Positions 26,257 through 34,617 of a stretch of DNA of 64,000 nt are shown one piece after another. The stretch spans positions 124,001 through 188,000 of the forward strand of contig CACLZL010000001.1 of assembly GCA_902611405.1 (NCBI GenBank), in the 5' to 3' direction. Both the position numbers and the translations under genes were made by a program. This DNA is from an uncultured Pelagibacteraceae bacterium. GTDB lineage: Bacteria; Pseudomonadota; Alphaproteobacteria; Pelagibacterales; Pelagibacteraceae. Within the stretch, counting starts at the first letter, position 1. Each line of letters starts with the position of its first letter. The notes beneath the pieces are model-generated. The model was not told the origin of the DNA. It worked only from the letters and a program-made list of their open reading frames with translations, and made no database searches.

Positions 26257-27506
26257 TTAGTTACGAACAATCTAAGAAAATATTAAAAAAAGCAAAAATT
26301 AAAATTAAAGATGAAAAAGTTAATAGTATTAAATCCTTAAATAGAGTTGTTTCTAGCAATGTTTATTCTAATATAAATTATCCAACAGGAGATAATGCTG
26401 CTTTTGATGGATATGCAATTAATTCAAAAGATACAAATCAAATTAAAAAAAATTCCCAAAAACAATTCAAGATAATTGGCTCAATTGCTGCTGGCTCTAA
26501 ACCATTAAAGAAAAAAATTAAAAAATTTGATGCAATAGAGATAATGACAGGAGGGATTATTCCAAGAGGGTTTGATACAATAATTCCTATAGAACAAATA
26601 ATTTTTGCGCCTAATAAAAATAATAAAAAATATATTTTAATTGATCAAAAAATAAAAAAATTTAATCATGTAAGGTTTAAAGGCTCAGATTTTAAAAAAG
26701 GTGAGGTTGTAATAAAAAAAAATACTATTGTTCAGCCAAACCATATTTTAGCTTTTAAAAGTTTAGGTATTAAACAAATTAAAGTTAAAAAAAAGATTAA
26801 TATATTATTTTTTTCAACTGGAAACGAAATATCAAACAAAGACAATATCCCAATTTGGAAAGTAAGAAATTCTAACACACACTATATTAATAACTTAAAT
26901 CAAAATTTTCTATTTAATTTTAAAAGCGGAAGTATATTAAGAGATAATCATCAAAATATTTTTAAACAAAAAATAAATAATTTAATTAAATCTAAAGATG
27001 ATATTATTATTACGTCAGGTGCAGTGTCTGCAGGTAAATTTGATTTTATACCTGATGTTGTTAAAAAATTTAAGTTATCAAACTATTTCAAAAGTGCTGC
27101 AATAAGGCCAGGAAAACCAATAATGTTTGCAAAAATTAAAGGGAAAGAAAAGGCAATATTTGGACTTCCTGGAAATCCGATCTCGTCAGCCGCATGTTTT
27201 AGATTTTTTGTAATTCCATATATTTTAAATGCTTTAGGATTATCAGAAGAAAAATCAATTAAAGCTAATTTGATGAACAGTTTTAATAAAAAAAAGAATT
27301 TCACAAGATTTGTAAAGAGTCAATTAAGCACAACTAAAAATGGAAAATTAAATGTTGAAATTTTAAAAGGTCAGGAATCTTTTAGAATTAAATCATTTGT
27401 AAAATCAAATATTTGGGTTTTGTTACCAGCAGGTAAATCAAAATTTATAAAAGGAGATATCGTTGATTGTTTTTTCCCCAATCTTTCAAATCAAAATTTA
27501 GTTTAG
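26253..27506 (+). CDS. moeA: molybdopterin molybdenumtransferase
   Basis: 417 aa, usual MoeA size. Family blocks seen: NYPTGDNAAFDGYAI near 47-61, IMTGGIIPRGFDTIIPIE near 95-112, FFSTGNEIS near 185, SGAVSAGKFDF near 255, and FGLPGNPISSAACF near 302-315. It inserts molybdate into adenylylated molybdopterin. The protein is strikingly lysine/isoleucine/asparagine-rich (for example KKNSQKQFK, KKKIKKF), reflecting very AT-rich codons. It overlaps mobA and forms the second cofactor gene of the divergent formate dehydrogenase locus. Confidence 0.95.
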   Translation: MISYEQSKKILKKAKIKIKDEKVNSIKSLNRVVSSNVYSNINYPTGDNAAFDGYAINSKDTNQIKKNSQKQFKIIGSIAAGSKPLKKKIKKFDAIEIMTGGIIPRGFDTIIPIEQIIFAPNKNNKKYILIDQKIKKFNHVRFKGSDFKKGEVVIKKNTIVQPNHILAFKSLGIKQIKVKKKINILFFSTGNEISNKDNIPIWKVRNSNTHYINNLNQNFLFNFKSGSILRDNHQNIFKQKINNLIKSKDDIIITSGAVSAGKFDFIPDVVKKFKLSNYFKSAAIRPGKPIMFAKIKGKEKAIFGLPGNPISSAACFRFFVIPYILNALGLSEEKSIKANLMNSFNKKKNFTRFVKSQLSTTKNGKLNVEILKGQESFRIKSFVKSNIWVLLPAGKSKFIKGDIVDCFFPNLSNQNLV

Positions 27507-27555
27507 AAACGTATTTTTGTTGTAGAAAATTCTATTTACAATTAGATTTCTGAAT

Positions 27556-28461
27556 ATGTTAGAGTTGAGAAATCCAAGAATAGCCATTCCAGTTGTGCTT
27601 TTTGCTGGTCTATTATGGTCGTTTGGCCCATTAGTAGTTCGATATATGGATAATCCTCAATTTGTACCTTGGCAGTATATTTTTGGCAGAGGTTTAACAA
27701 TTTTTATCTTATTAAATCTTTATTTATTTTTTGAGGAAGGAAAAAATTTTTACAAAAACTATTATAAAATAGGTTTATCTGGAGTAATCGGTGGATCTGG
27801 ATTGGGGATCGCTATGATTACATTCATTTATTCAATTACAAATACTAGTGCAGCAGTTACTTTGCTTTGTTTAGCAGCAATGCCTTTTTTTACAGCATTA
27901 TTGGCATTTTTATTTTTAAGAGAAAAAATTTCTCTCAATGTTTGGATATCAATAATAATTGCAACTGTTGGTATCATTATTATGGCACTTGGAAACACTG
28001 GTGAAAAATCATTAATTGGTTTCGTGTTTGGTTTAACTTCTTCAATTGGTTTCTCAGTTTTTTCTGTAACGCTTAGATGGAGAAAAGAAACACCAAAATT
28101 CACAACGGTAGCTTTTGCTGGTTTCTTTTGTTTTGTTTTTGCAACAATTATGATTTTATCAAACAACTTAGTTTTCTTTTCATCTAGCTATAACGGAGCT
28201 TTATTTTCTTTGCATGGGACACTAGTTTGTTTTGGATTAATTTTATATTCAATTGGATCTAAAGCGATACCAGCAGCAGAATTGACTTTATTATCTTTAA
28301 CTGAAGTTGTAGGTGGAATTTTTTGGGTTTGGTTACCTTTATTTGGCATTAATGAAGTGCCATCCACAAATACTATAATTGGTGGTTTTTTTCTTTTTGT
28401 ATCTATATTCTATTACAGTTTAATAATGAGATGGAACAAAAGATATATAGCATTAAATTAA
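27556..28461 (+). CDS. EamA/DMT-family transporter beside the creatinase module
   Basis: 301 aa with ten predicted membrane helices in two EamA repeats (FLREKISLNVW near 118-128; LSLTEVVGGIFWVWLPLFG near 251-269). It precedes the creatinase gene by a single base, so it is probably co-transcribed with the creatinase, amidinotransferase and aldolase genes. A role in moving a guanidino compound, amino acid or breakdown product is suggested by that arrangement, but EamA substrates are not predictable from sequence. A 49-bp gap upstream contains a small AT-only palindrome (TAGAAAATTCTA) and room for a promoter. Confidence 0.86.
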   Translation: MLELRNPRIAIPVVLFAGLLWSFGPLVVRYMDNPQFVPWQYIFGRGLTIFILLNLYLFFEEGKNFYKNYYKIGLSGVIGGSGLGIAMITFIYSITNTSAAVTLLCLAAMPFFTALLAFLFLREKISLNVWISIIIATVGIIIMALGNTGEKSLIGFVFGLTSSIGFSVFSVTLRWRKETPKFTTVAFAGFFCFVFATIMILSNNLVFFSSSYNGALFSLHGTLVCFGLILYSIGSKAIPAAELTLLSLTEVVGGIFWVWLPLFGINEVPSTNTIIGGFFLFVSIFYYSLIMRWNKRYIALN

Positions 28462-28462
28462 T

Positions 28463-29680
28463 ATGGAACGACCAGATTTTTTTGAACTTAAAAACGGTGA
28501 AAAAGTAAAATTACCTTTTACAGATAAAGAATATAATGATCGAGTAAGCAAACTTAGATTAGTGATGGACCAAAATGGTTTCGATATGGTTATCTTAACC
28601 TCAATGCATAACGTTGCATATTACACAGGTTTTATTTATTGCTCTTTTGGTAGACCATACGGATGTGTGATCACTCAAAATAAAATCTCAACAATTTCAG
28701 CCAACATTGATGCAAGCCAACCATGGCGTAGATCTCATTGTGATAACGTAATTTATACTGATTGGAAAAGAGATAATTTTTTAAGAGCCATTGTTTCAAT
28801 AATTGGAAGGGATGAGCCTCCAAAAAATATTGGAATTGAAAATGATCATGTAACATTAGATATGCGAGAAAAAATAGGTTCTATTTTTACTTTCTCAGTA
28901 TTTAGCGATGTTTCAAAAGATTTAATGAAACTTAGAATGATTAAATCGAACGAAGAAATTGAGATCATTAGAAATGGTGCAAGAATTGCAGACATTGGTG
29001 GTGAAGAAATAGTTAAAAATATAAGAGAAGATAATACGGAGATCGAAGTAGCAATTACAGCTAGAGATAGAATGGAAAGAGAGATTGTTAAAAGCTATCC
29101 TGGTGCTGAGTATATGGATACTTGGGTATGGTTTCAATCGGGTATCAATACAGATGGAGCTCACAATCCAAAGACTAATAGAAAATTAGTTAAAGGAGAT
29201 ATTTTATCTTTAAATACTTTTCCAATGATCTCAGGATACTACACTGCACTAGAGAGAACTTTATTTTTAGATCATGCCGATGATGCTTCTCTTAAAGCTT
29301 GGGAGGCAAATGTTAAAGTTCATAAAAGAGGATTAGAATTAATTAAACCAGGTGTTAAATGTTCAGATATTTGTCATGAGCTAAATGAATTATTTGCCGA
29401 GCTTGGTTATCTTCAGTATCGAACATTTGGTTACGGACATTCATTTGGTATGCTCTCTCATTTTTACGGAAGAGAAGCTGGTTTAGAATTAAGAGAAGAT
29501 ATTGATACTGTTCTTGAAGAAAATATGGTGGTGTCTATGGAGCCAATGATCATGATCCCAGAAGGTAATCCTGGTGCAGGTGGATATAGAGAACATGATA
29601 TTTTGGTAATAGGCAAAGATGGAGTAGAAAATATTACAAAATTTCCTTTTGGCCCTGAGCATAATATTATAAAAAACTAA
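28463..29680 (+). CDS. creatinase (creatine amidinohydrolase, M24 fold)
   Basis: 405 aa. Creatinase splits creatine into sarcosine and urea. The protein follows Pseudomonas creatinase from end to end as I recall that sequence: YCSFGRPY with F62 and R64 at the same numbering, NIDASQPWRR, WFQSGINTDGAHNP with the proposed catalytic His at 234 (232 in Pseudomonas), ALERTLFLDH, YRTFGYGHSFG, VSMEPMIMIPEG and GYREHDILV. Generic M24 aminopeptidases lack the FGRPY and WFQSG segments and keep five metal ligands that are not intact here. Specificity for creatine rather than guanidinoacetate or another guanidino acid needs testing. It is flanked by an EamA transporter and an amidinotransferase. Confidence 0.88.
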   Translation: MERPDFFELKNGEKVKLPFTDKEYNDRVSKLRLVMDQNGFDMVILTSMHNVAYYTGFIYCSFGRPYGCVITQNKISTISANIDASQPWRRSHCDNVIYTDWKRDNFLRAIVSIIGRDEPPKNIGIENDHVTLDMREKIGSIFTFSVFSDVSKDLMKLRMIKSNEEIEIIRNGARIADIGGEEIVKNIREDNTEIEVAITARDRMEREIVKSYPGAEYMDTWVWFQSGINTDGAHNPKTNRKLVKGDILSLNTFPMISGYYTALERTLFLDHADDASLKAWEANVKVHKRGLELIKPGVKCSDICHELNELFAELGYLQYRTFGYGHSFGMLSHFYGREAGLELREDIDTVLEENMVVSMEPMIMIPEGNPGAGGYREHDILVIGKDGVENITKFPFGPEHNIIKN

Positions 29681-29685
29681 TCTTT

Positions 29686-30801
29686 ATGAGCGAGAATAAA
29701 ACTATTGTTAATAGTTGGAATGAGTGGGATCCGTTAAAACATGTAATTGTTGGCAGAGCGGATGGTACTTGTATACCAGCACCAGAACCAGCATTAGATG
29801 CAAAAGTTCCAGAAGACAGTGATATGCGAGGTCAGTTTGGACCAAGAACAAAAGACACAGTCGATAAAGCAAATCAACTTTTAGATGATTTTTCTAATAT
29901 GCTTGAAAAAAGAGGCATTAAAGTTGATCGACCCACACCAATAGATTTTAATCAAAAAACATCCACTCCAGATTGGGAAGCCGAAACAATGTTTGGTTGC
30001 ATGCCTCCAAGAGATGTTTTGTTAACAGTAGGCAATGAAATTTTAGAAGCAACAATGAGTTACCGATGTCGTTGGTTTGAATATTTATGTTACCGACCAC
30101 TTTTAAAAGATTATTATAATCAAGATCCAAATATGAGTCACGAGTCTGCTCCAAAACCAAGATTAACTGATGCAGATTATAGAAAGGACTATTTATCAGA
30201 TAAAATTGGTGTTCAAAAAAGATTAGAGTGGACTGAAAAAAAATATTTTGTAACTACTGAAGAAGAGCCATTGTTTGATGCAGCGGATGTATTAAGATTT
30301 GGTAAAGATTTAGTTGTTCAACATGGTTTTACAACAAATTTAAAAGGAATTGATTGGCTAAAGAGACATTATAAAGATCACAGAGTTCATGCAGTAAATT
30401 TTCCAGGAGATCCTTATCCAATTCATATTGATGCAACTTTTACCCCAATTAAAGAGGGTTTAATTATCAATAACCCACAAAGAAGACTTCCTAAGGAACA
30501 AAGAAAATTATTTGAAGACAATGGTTGGGAAATCGTAGACAGCGCACAGCCAGCACATAACGAACCACCACCATTATGTTATTCATCAACTTGGCTATCA
30601 ATGAATGTTTTAGTTTTAGATCCTAAAACTGTATGTGTCGAAAAAAGTGAAAAATACCAAGCTGAACAATTAGATAAATTAGGAATGGAAGTTATACCAG
30701 TAGAACTTAGAGATGCCTACGCTTTTGGTGGAGGTTTACATTGTTGTACTGCAGATGTTTACCGAGAGGGTGAACTTAAAGATTACTTTCCGAAACAATA
30801 A
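29686..30801 (+). CDS. arginine:glycine amidinotransferase-like protein
   Basis: 371 aa, pentein fold. It resembles vertebrate glycine amidinotransferase (GATM) across its length: NEWDPLKHVIVGRAD at the start, TVGNEILEA, FDAADVLRFGKDL, PIHIDATF, STWLSMNVL and GGGLHCCTADVYR near the end. The catalytic triad can be placed at D198, H247 and C353, with the same 49-residue D-to-H spacing as the human enzyme. It should move an amidino group between arginine and an acceptor amine; with glycine this gives guanidinoacetate and ornithine, and the reaction is reversible. Streptomycete inosamine-phosphate amidinotransferases are related, so the acceptor is not certain. It starts 5 bp after the creatinase. 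Confidence 0.86.
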   Translation: MSENKTIVNSWNEWDPLKHVIVGRADGTCIPAPEPALDAKVPEDSDMRGQFGPRTKDTVDKANQLLDDFSNMLEKRGIKVDRPTPIDFNQKTSTPDWEAETMFGCMPPRDVLLTVGNEILEATMSYRCRWFEYLCYRPLLKDYYNQDPNMSHESAPKPRLTDADYRKDYLSDKIGVQKRLEWTEKKYFVTTEEEPLFDAADVLRFGKDLVVQHGFTTNLKGIDWLKRHYKDHRVHAVNFPGDPYPIHIDATFTPIKEGLIINNPQRRLPKEQRKLFEDNGWEIVDSAQPAHNEPPPLCYSSTWLSMNVLVLDPKTVCVEKSEKYQAEQLDKLGMEVIPVELRDAYAFGGGLHCCTADVYREGELKDYFPKQ

Positions 30802-30803
30802 TT

Positions 30804-31853
30804 ATGGCAAAAATTAAAATAAAAAGAGAGCGAGTTAAATTCGCTTCTGATAATGTTGCTGGTGCTTGTCCCGAGGTATTAGATGCAATTTTAAAAGCCA
30901 ATGAAGGGGATAGCACACCTTATGGGAATGACCCAATATCAACTGAATTACAAGATAAGTTTTCAAAAATCTTTGAAAAGGAAGTAATTGTTTTTCCAAC
31001 TGCCTCAGGTACTGCAGCTAATGCTTTAGCTTTATCAACTATGACACCTTCTTATGGAAATATTTATTGTCATAAGATGTCCCATATCAATACTGATGAA
31101 TGCGGTGCACCTGAATTTTATACAGGGGGTGGAAAGTTGATTCCTTTAAATGGGGTAATGGGAAAAATAACTGCAGAGGAGTTGGATCAATCGATAGGTG
31201 GAAAAGGGATTGTTCATCATACCCAGCCTTCATCAGTCAGTATCACTCAAGTGTGTGAAACAGGGGAAGTTTATCAATTAGATGAAATCAAAAAAATTGC
31301 AGAAGTTACCCATAAGCATAACTTAAATTTACATATGGATGGCGCTAGGTTTGCTAATGCATTGGTATCTTTAGATGTAACTCCTGCTGAAATGACATGG
31401 AAATCCGGGGTTGATGTATTGTCATTTGGAGCAACTAAAAATGGATGTTTAGCAGCTGAAGCAATTATATTTTTTAAGAAAGAATTAGTAGGAGATATTG
31501 CATTTTTAATGAAAAGAGCGGGGCATTTATTATCAAAAATGCGTTTTGTTTCTGCTCAACTCGATGCATACATTTCAAATGATGTTTGGTTGAGGAACGC
31601 AAAGCACGCTAATGCAATGGGTAAAAAATTAAGTGAAGGGTTAAGTAAGCATAATGATATTGAAATTGCTTATCCAACGGAAGCAAATGAAGTATTTGCA
31701 AAATTTTCAAGAGAAAAAATAGAACATCTTAATTCTGAAGGTTATAAAATGAATGAAGAAGAATTAGATGGAAAAGCGGTAAGATTAGTTGCTGCTTGGA
31801 ATACTAAAGATAGTGATGTTGATGAATTGTTAAATACAATTAAAGCTAACTAG
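30804..31853 (+). CDS. ltaE: L-threonine aldolase / beta-eliminating lyase family
   Basis: 349 aa PLP enzyme of fold type I. Motifs: ASDNVAGACPEVLDAI at the N-terminus, EVIVFPTASGTAANALAL near 54-72, HMDGARFANAL near 175-185, and the PLP-lysine site SFGATKNGCLAAEA near 206-219. Threonine aldolase cleaves threonine (and allo-threonine) into glycine and acetaldehyde. It is 2 bp after the amidinotransferase, closing a cluster in which each enzyme can produce or use glycine. Its last 8 bp overlap the convergent small ORF at 31846, which marks the left edge of the accessory region. Confidence 0.9.
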   Translation: MAKIKIKRERVKFASDNVAGACPEVLDAILKANEGDSTPYGNDPISTELQDKFSKIFEKEVIVFPTASGTAANALALSTMTPSYGNIYCHKMSHINTDECGAPEFYTGGGKLIPLNGVMGKITAEELDQSIGGKGIVHHTQPSSVSITQVCETGEVYQLDEIKKIAEVTHKHNLNLHMDGARFANALVSLDVTPAEMTWKSGVDVLSFGATKNGCLAAEAIIFFKKELVGDIAFLMKRAGHLLSKMRFVSAQLDAYISNDVWLRNAKHANAMGKKLSEGLSKHNDIEIAYPTEANEVFAKFSREKIEHLNSEGYKMNEEELDGKAVRLVAAWNTKDSDVDELLNTIKAN

Positions 31854-32073
31854 GATTTTCTTTTAAAAACTCAATATATTTTATCACTTCATCATATTGT
31901 TCGTCAGGAATATCCTTGTAACTTGCATTGAATTTGCTTTTTACACATATAGCAACATGAGCGTAGGGGTTTCTTCCTTTAGGGTGATTTGGATGGTCCG
32001 GTAATTGCCCCACCAAATAATCGCCAGCTTCCTGAATAATTTTCCAGAGTTTCTGCGAGTTTTCTGGCGTCAT
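31846..32073 (-). CDS. small phage-antirepressor-C-terminus-like protein
   Basis: 75 aa. The sequence ends in KFNASYKDIPDEQYDEVIKYIEF, which resembles the C-terminal helix module of phage antirepressor (Rha/BRO/KilA-type) proteins, where a Y-K-x-[IL]-P-x-x-x-[FY]-D-E pattern is common. No DNA-binding N-terminal part is present, so it is either a stand-alone module or a remnant of a larger phage gene. It lies at the edge of the restriction-modification island and converges with the threonine aldolase gene. The family recognition is by eye and only moderately secure. Confidence 0.55.
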   Translation of the reverse strand: MTPENSQKLWKIIQEAGDYLVGQLPDHPNHPKGRNPYAHVAICVKSKFNASYKDIPDEQYDEVIKYIEFLKENPS

Positions 32074-32114
32074 AACTACTCAAACTTTGTTTTATCTCTA
32101 ATTTGCCTAGTCTG

Positions 32115-32125
32115 GTGCCTAGTTT
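32115..32125 (+). repeat. left copy of an 11-bp direct repeat bracketing the R-M operon
   Basis: GTGCCTAGTTT, identical to 36819-36829. It overlaps the stop codon of the helicase gene. A further GCCTAGT occurs 10 bp to the left (32105-32111). Could be a target duplication or attachment-site remnant, or chance. Confidence 0.4.
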
Positions 32126-34617
32126 TTGGCAATTAAAGTTTCTTTTTTAATTACAGTATCGAATAAACCAATATCTTTCCCTTTATGCTTATACACACCA
32201 GTATAAGACAAGCTGGAGTCCTCATACCTTTTAAATTTATATACTGCATCATTCATTAAACTTGAATTAAATACATTAAGACTAACTAATAATTCAAAAT
32301 CTTTTACAGATATTCCAGTAACTTTTTTGAACAAATTTGGCTCTAATTCAGTTATTACATCTTTTAACCTTCTTTCTCTAAAATCAGTCAGATACATAAA
32401 AATAGGAATTCGTGTGGAAAATTTTATTAATTTTTCTTGTATCTGCTTTCTTAAACTTCTGTATTCTCTTTCTTCATCTGAAAGTTTTTTCTTTTCCTTA
32501 TTTGTAAGCTCAGTTTTATTCGCTTTTTCCTTAGTTTTTTTTATTGAGTCTGATCTATTTATTATTGTTTCAATATCTTTATTTAAGTTTCTAAAACCTT
32601 CAATATTCATCAAAGCTGCCATAGCTTTTTTATTGCTCATAAGTTTTGAAAGAGTTTTATTATCTACGTTAACTAATAATGCGCTTTCCCATCTTCTAGC
32701 TAATAAAGTTGCTGAAGTACCACTCATTGAAATATCCAATATACCAGCTGCATCCATTACTTTCATAGAGCTACCATCATAAGCAAGAACTGGTAAAAAT
32801 TTTGTAAATTCCTCAACTTTTTCCTCTGCACTCTTGTCTTCCGTAGATAATCTACAGCTATAATCTGAAATTTGTTTTAGTGCTCGATCTGGTGCAAAAT
32901 CAAAAATATAACATTTTTCTTTTATAATTTGTTTCTTGTTAGGAGATAAATTATCAGGGTTATGAATTTCCCAAGGAGATTGAACCCTAAATGCTGCTTG
33001 AAAATAAGTCTCAGGACTTGATAAATTTCTAAGCATAAAAATTCCTGACCATGGTTTGACTGTTACTCCAGTTGTCAGTTTTCCACATGATAGAGTTATT
33101 GTCTTAGATTTAAGAGGTTCATCCATTGCCAACTGAACTGGTTTCAAAGCTTTAACCCCTATACCTGCATTTTTGCCTGCTGCTACAATAATTTTGTAAT
33201 CATTGTAAAAAGTGTTTTGTCTTTCCATTAGTAAATTTTTCATAGCATAGCAAGACGCAATGGTTGGCAAAAACCAGAAAGTATGATTCAAATATTTTAA
33301 AAGTCTTGAATCATAAAATGGTAATGGTGGTTTTTTTCCTCCAAGCTTTAAATTATCTTTGGTGGTTTCAAGATAAGAGCCTCTAATTAAATCTAACCAT
33401 TTTTGGACATCATTTTTATATAAAAAAGATGCTTTATCTTTTTCACCTTCAGCAGAAAAAAATGTATTTAAATCAAATTCATCGTATTCTTTATTCATTG
33501 CTATTTCTCTAATGGAGTCAGGTAGTTGATAAGTCATAAGTATCATTTTTGGCAAGGCAGCATAAGGGTTACTATTTCCTTTCCAATTAATCTTAGCACT
33601 TTGCTCATCCGTATAAGTCCAATTAAAAATCTGTTCTTCTATAAATTCACCTGACTCAATTGCTCTAAAAGGTGTTCCAGATAGGTATAAATAATGATCT
33701 GTAGTTATAGGAAGAATATCTTCATTAAAATATTTAATTCCAGCTCCTTCATGAAAATTTAATTCTTCGGTACTTTCTGACTCAAATAGATCTTTAGCGT
33801 TTTCTCTCCAAGCACCATAGTGATACTCGTCAAAAATAACACAATCCCAATTTATTTCATGAACCCACTCATTTTTCGGTTTAATTCCACCTGCTTTATT
33901 TTTTCCTAAAAAATCTTGAAAAGAACCAAAACAAACAATTGGTTTTTTTGTTTTTATTTTTTTTTTGGTAGCATTTGTTTTACTTATAAATTCCCAACCA
34001 TCAAAATCTGTATGAGTTAGTAGATCTTGTTCCCAAGCATTTTCTACGGCAGGCTTAAAAGTTAAAACTAATATTTTTTTCCAATTCATTTTAAGAGCTA
34101 ATTGGTAAGCAGTAAAAGTTTTTCCAAATCTCATTTTAGCATTCCATAGAAAGTGTGGAGTTTTAGATGGCTCATCTTTTTTAAAGGAGTCAAAATATTT
34201 TTTTGTTTTATTAATTGCCTCTATTTGTTCAGGTCGCATTTTAAAAGATAAACTTCTTCCAAATTCTAAATTTCCACCAGATTGCAAAAATCTAATTGAT
34301 GACTTAACATCTTGAACAGTACATCTAAACCATTCTCCTGCTAAATTCAAAAATCCCTTATTTTTTAAAATCTTGTGAATTTCTATATCTGTAAATGTTG
34401 ATCCATCATTTTTGACAGCTGACTCATCTATCAAGATTTCATAAGGAGCATCACCTGGTCTTAAAGTTGGATATTGTTGTCTAACCCTTTGTTTAACATC
34501 TTGAGTAGTGTAGCCAATTTTTAACAAACCTCTGTACTGAGGGTTTAAATCTTTGTAGGCATAAATTCTTGGAGAAATGTCTTTAATAACATTATTAAAA
34601 TATTTTTCACTCATCAA
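32119..34617 (-). CDS. GIY-YIG (T5orf172)-DEAD/DEAH helicase fusion, restriction subunit
   Basis: 832 aa. Residues ~17-100 form a T5orf172/GIY-YIG-like nuclease domain (IYAYKD, LLKIGYT near 31-37, IEIHKIL, GEWFR near 94-98). A superfamily 2 helicase follows: Walker A NAKMRFGKTFTA at 159-170, Walker B VIFDEYHYG near 260, motif III YLSGTPFRA, and motif VI AAFRVQSPW near 540. A lysine/glutamate-rich coiled region (around 690-725) precedes the C-terminus. It is probably the restriction/translocation subunit of the adjacent methylase genes: the helicase would move DNA and the GIY-YIG domain could cut. The nuclease assignment rests on the fold motif, and catalytic competence is unproven. It overlaps the methylase gene by 11 bp. 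Confidence 0.82.
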   Translation of the reverse strand: MMSEKYFNNVIKDISPRIYAYKDLNPQYRGLLKIGYTTQDVKQRVRQQYPTLRPGDAPYEILIDESAVKNDGSTFTDIEIHKILKNKGFLNLAGEWFRCTVQDVKSSIRFLQSGGNLEFGRSLSFKMRPEQIEAINKTKKYFDSFKKDEPSKTPHFLWNAKMRFGKTFTAYQLALKMNWKKILVLTFKPAVENAWEQDLLTHTDFDGWEFISKTNATKKKIKTKKPIVCFGSFQDFLGKNKAGGIKPKNEWVHEINWDCVIFDEYHYGAWRENAKDLFESESTEELNFHEGAGIKYFNEDILPITTDHYLYLSGTPFRAIESGEFIEEQIFNWTYTDEQSAKINWKGNSNPYAALPKMILMTYQLPDSIREIAMNKEYDEFDLNTFFSAEGEKDKASFLYKNDVQKWLDLIRGSYLETTKDNLKLGGKKPPLPFYDSRLLKYLNHTFWFLPTIASCYAMKNLLMERQNTFYNDYKIIVAAGKNAGIGVKALKPVQLAMDEPLKSKTITLSCGKLTTGVTVKPWSGIFMLRNLSSPETYFQAAFRVQSPWEIHNPDNLSPNKKQIIKEKCYIFDFAPDRALKQISDYSCRLSTEDKSAEEKVEEFTKFLPVLAYDGSSMKVMDAAGILDISMSGTSATLLARRWESALLVNVDNKTLSKLMSNKKAMAALMNIEGFRNLNKDIETIINRSDSIKKTKEKANKTELTNKEKKKLSDEEREYRSLRKQIQEKLIKFSTRIPIFMYLTDFRERRLKDVITELEPNLFKKVTGISVKDFELLVSLNVFNSSLMNDAVYKFKRYEDSSLSYTGVYKHKGKDIGLFDTVIKKETLIAKN

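Noticed and set aside
28463-29680. Generic Xaa-Pro aminopeptidase or ectoine hydrolase (DoeA) for the M24 protein
   Set aside because: The creatinase-specific segments (FGRPY, NIDASQPWRR, WFQSGINTDGAHNP) are present and the peptidase metal-ligand set is not.
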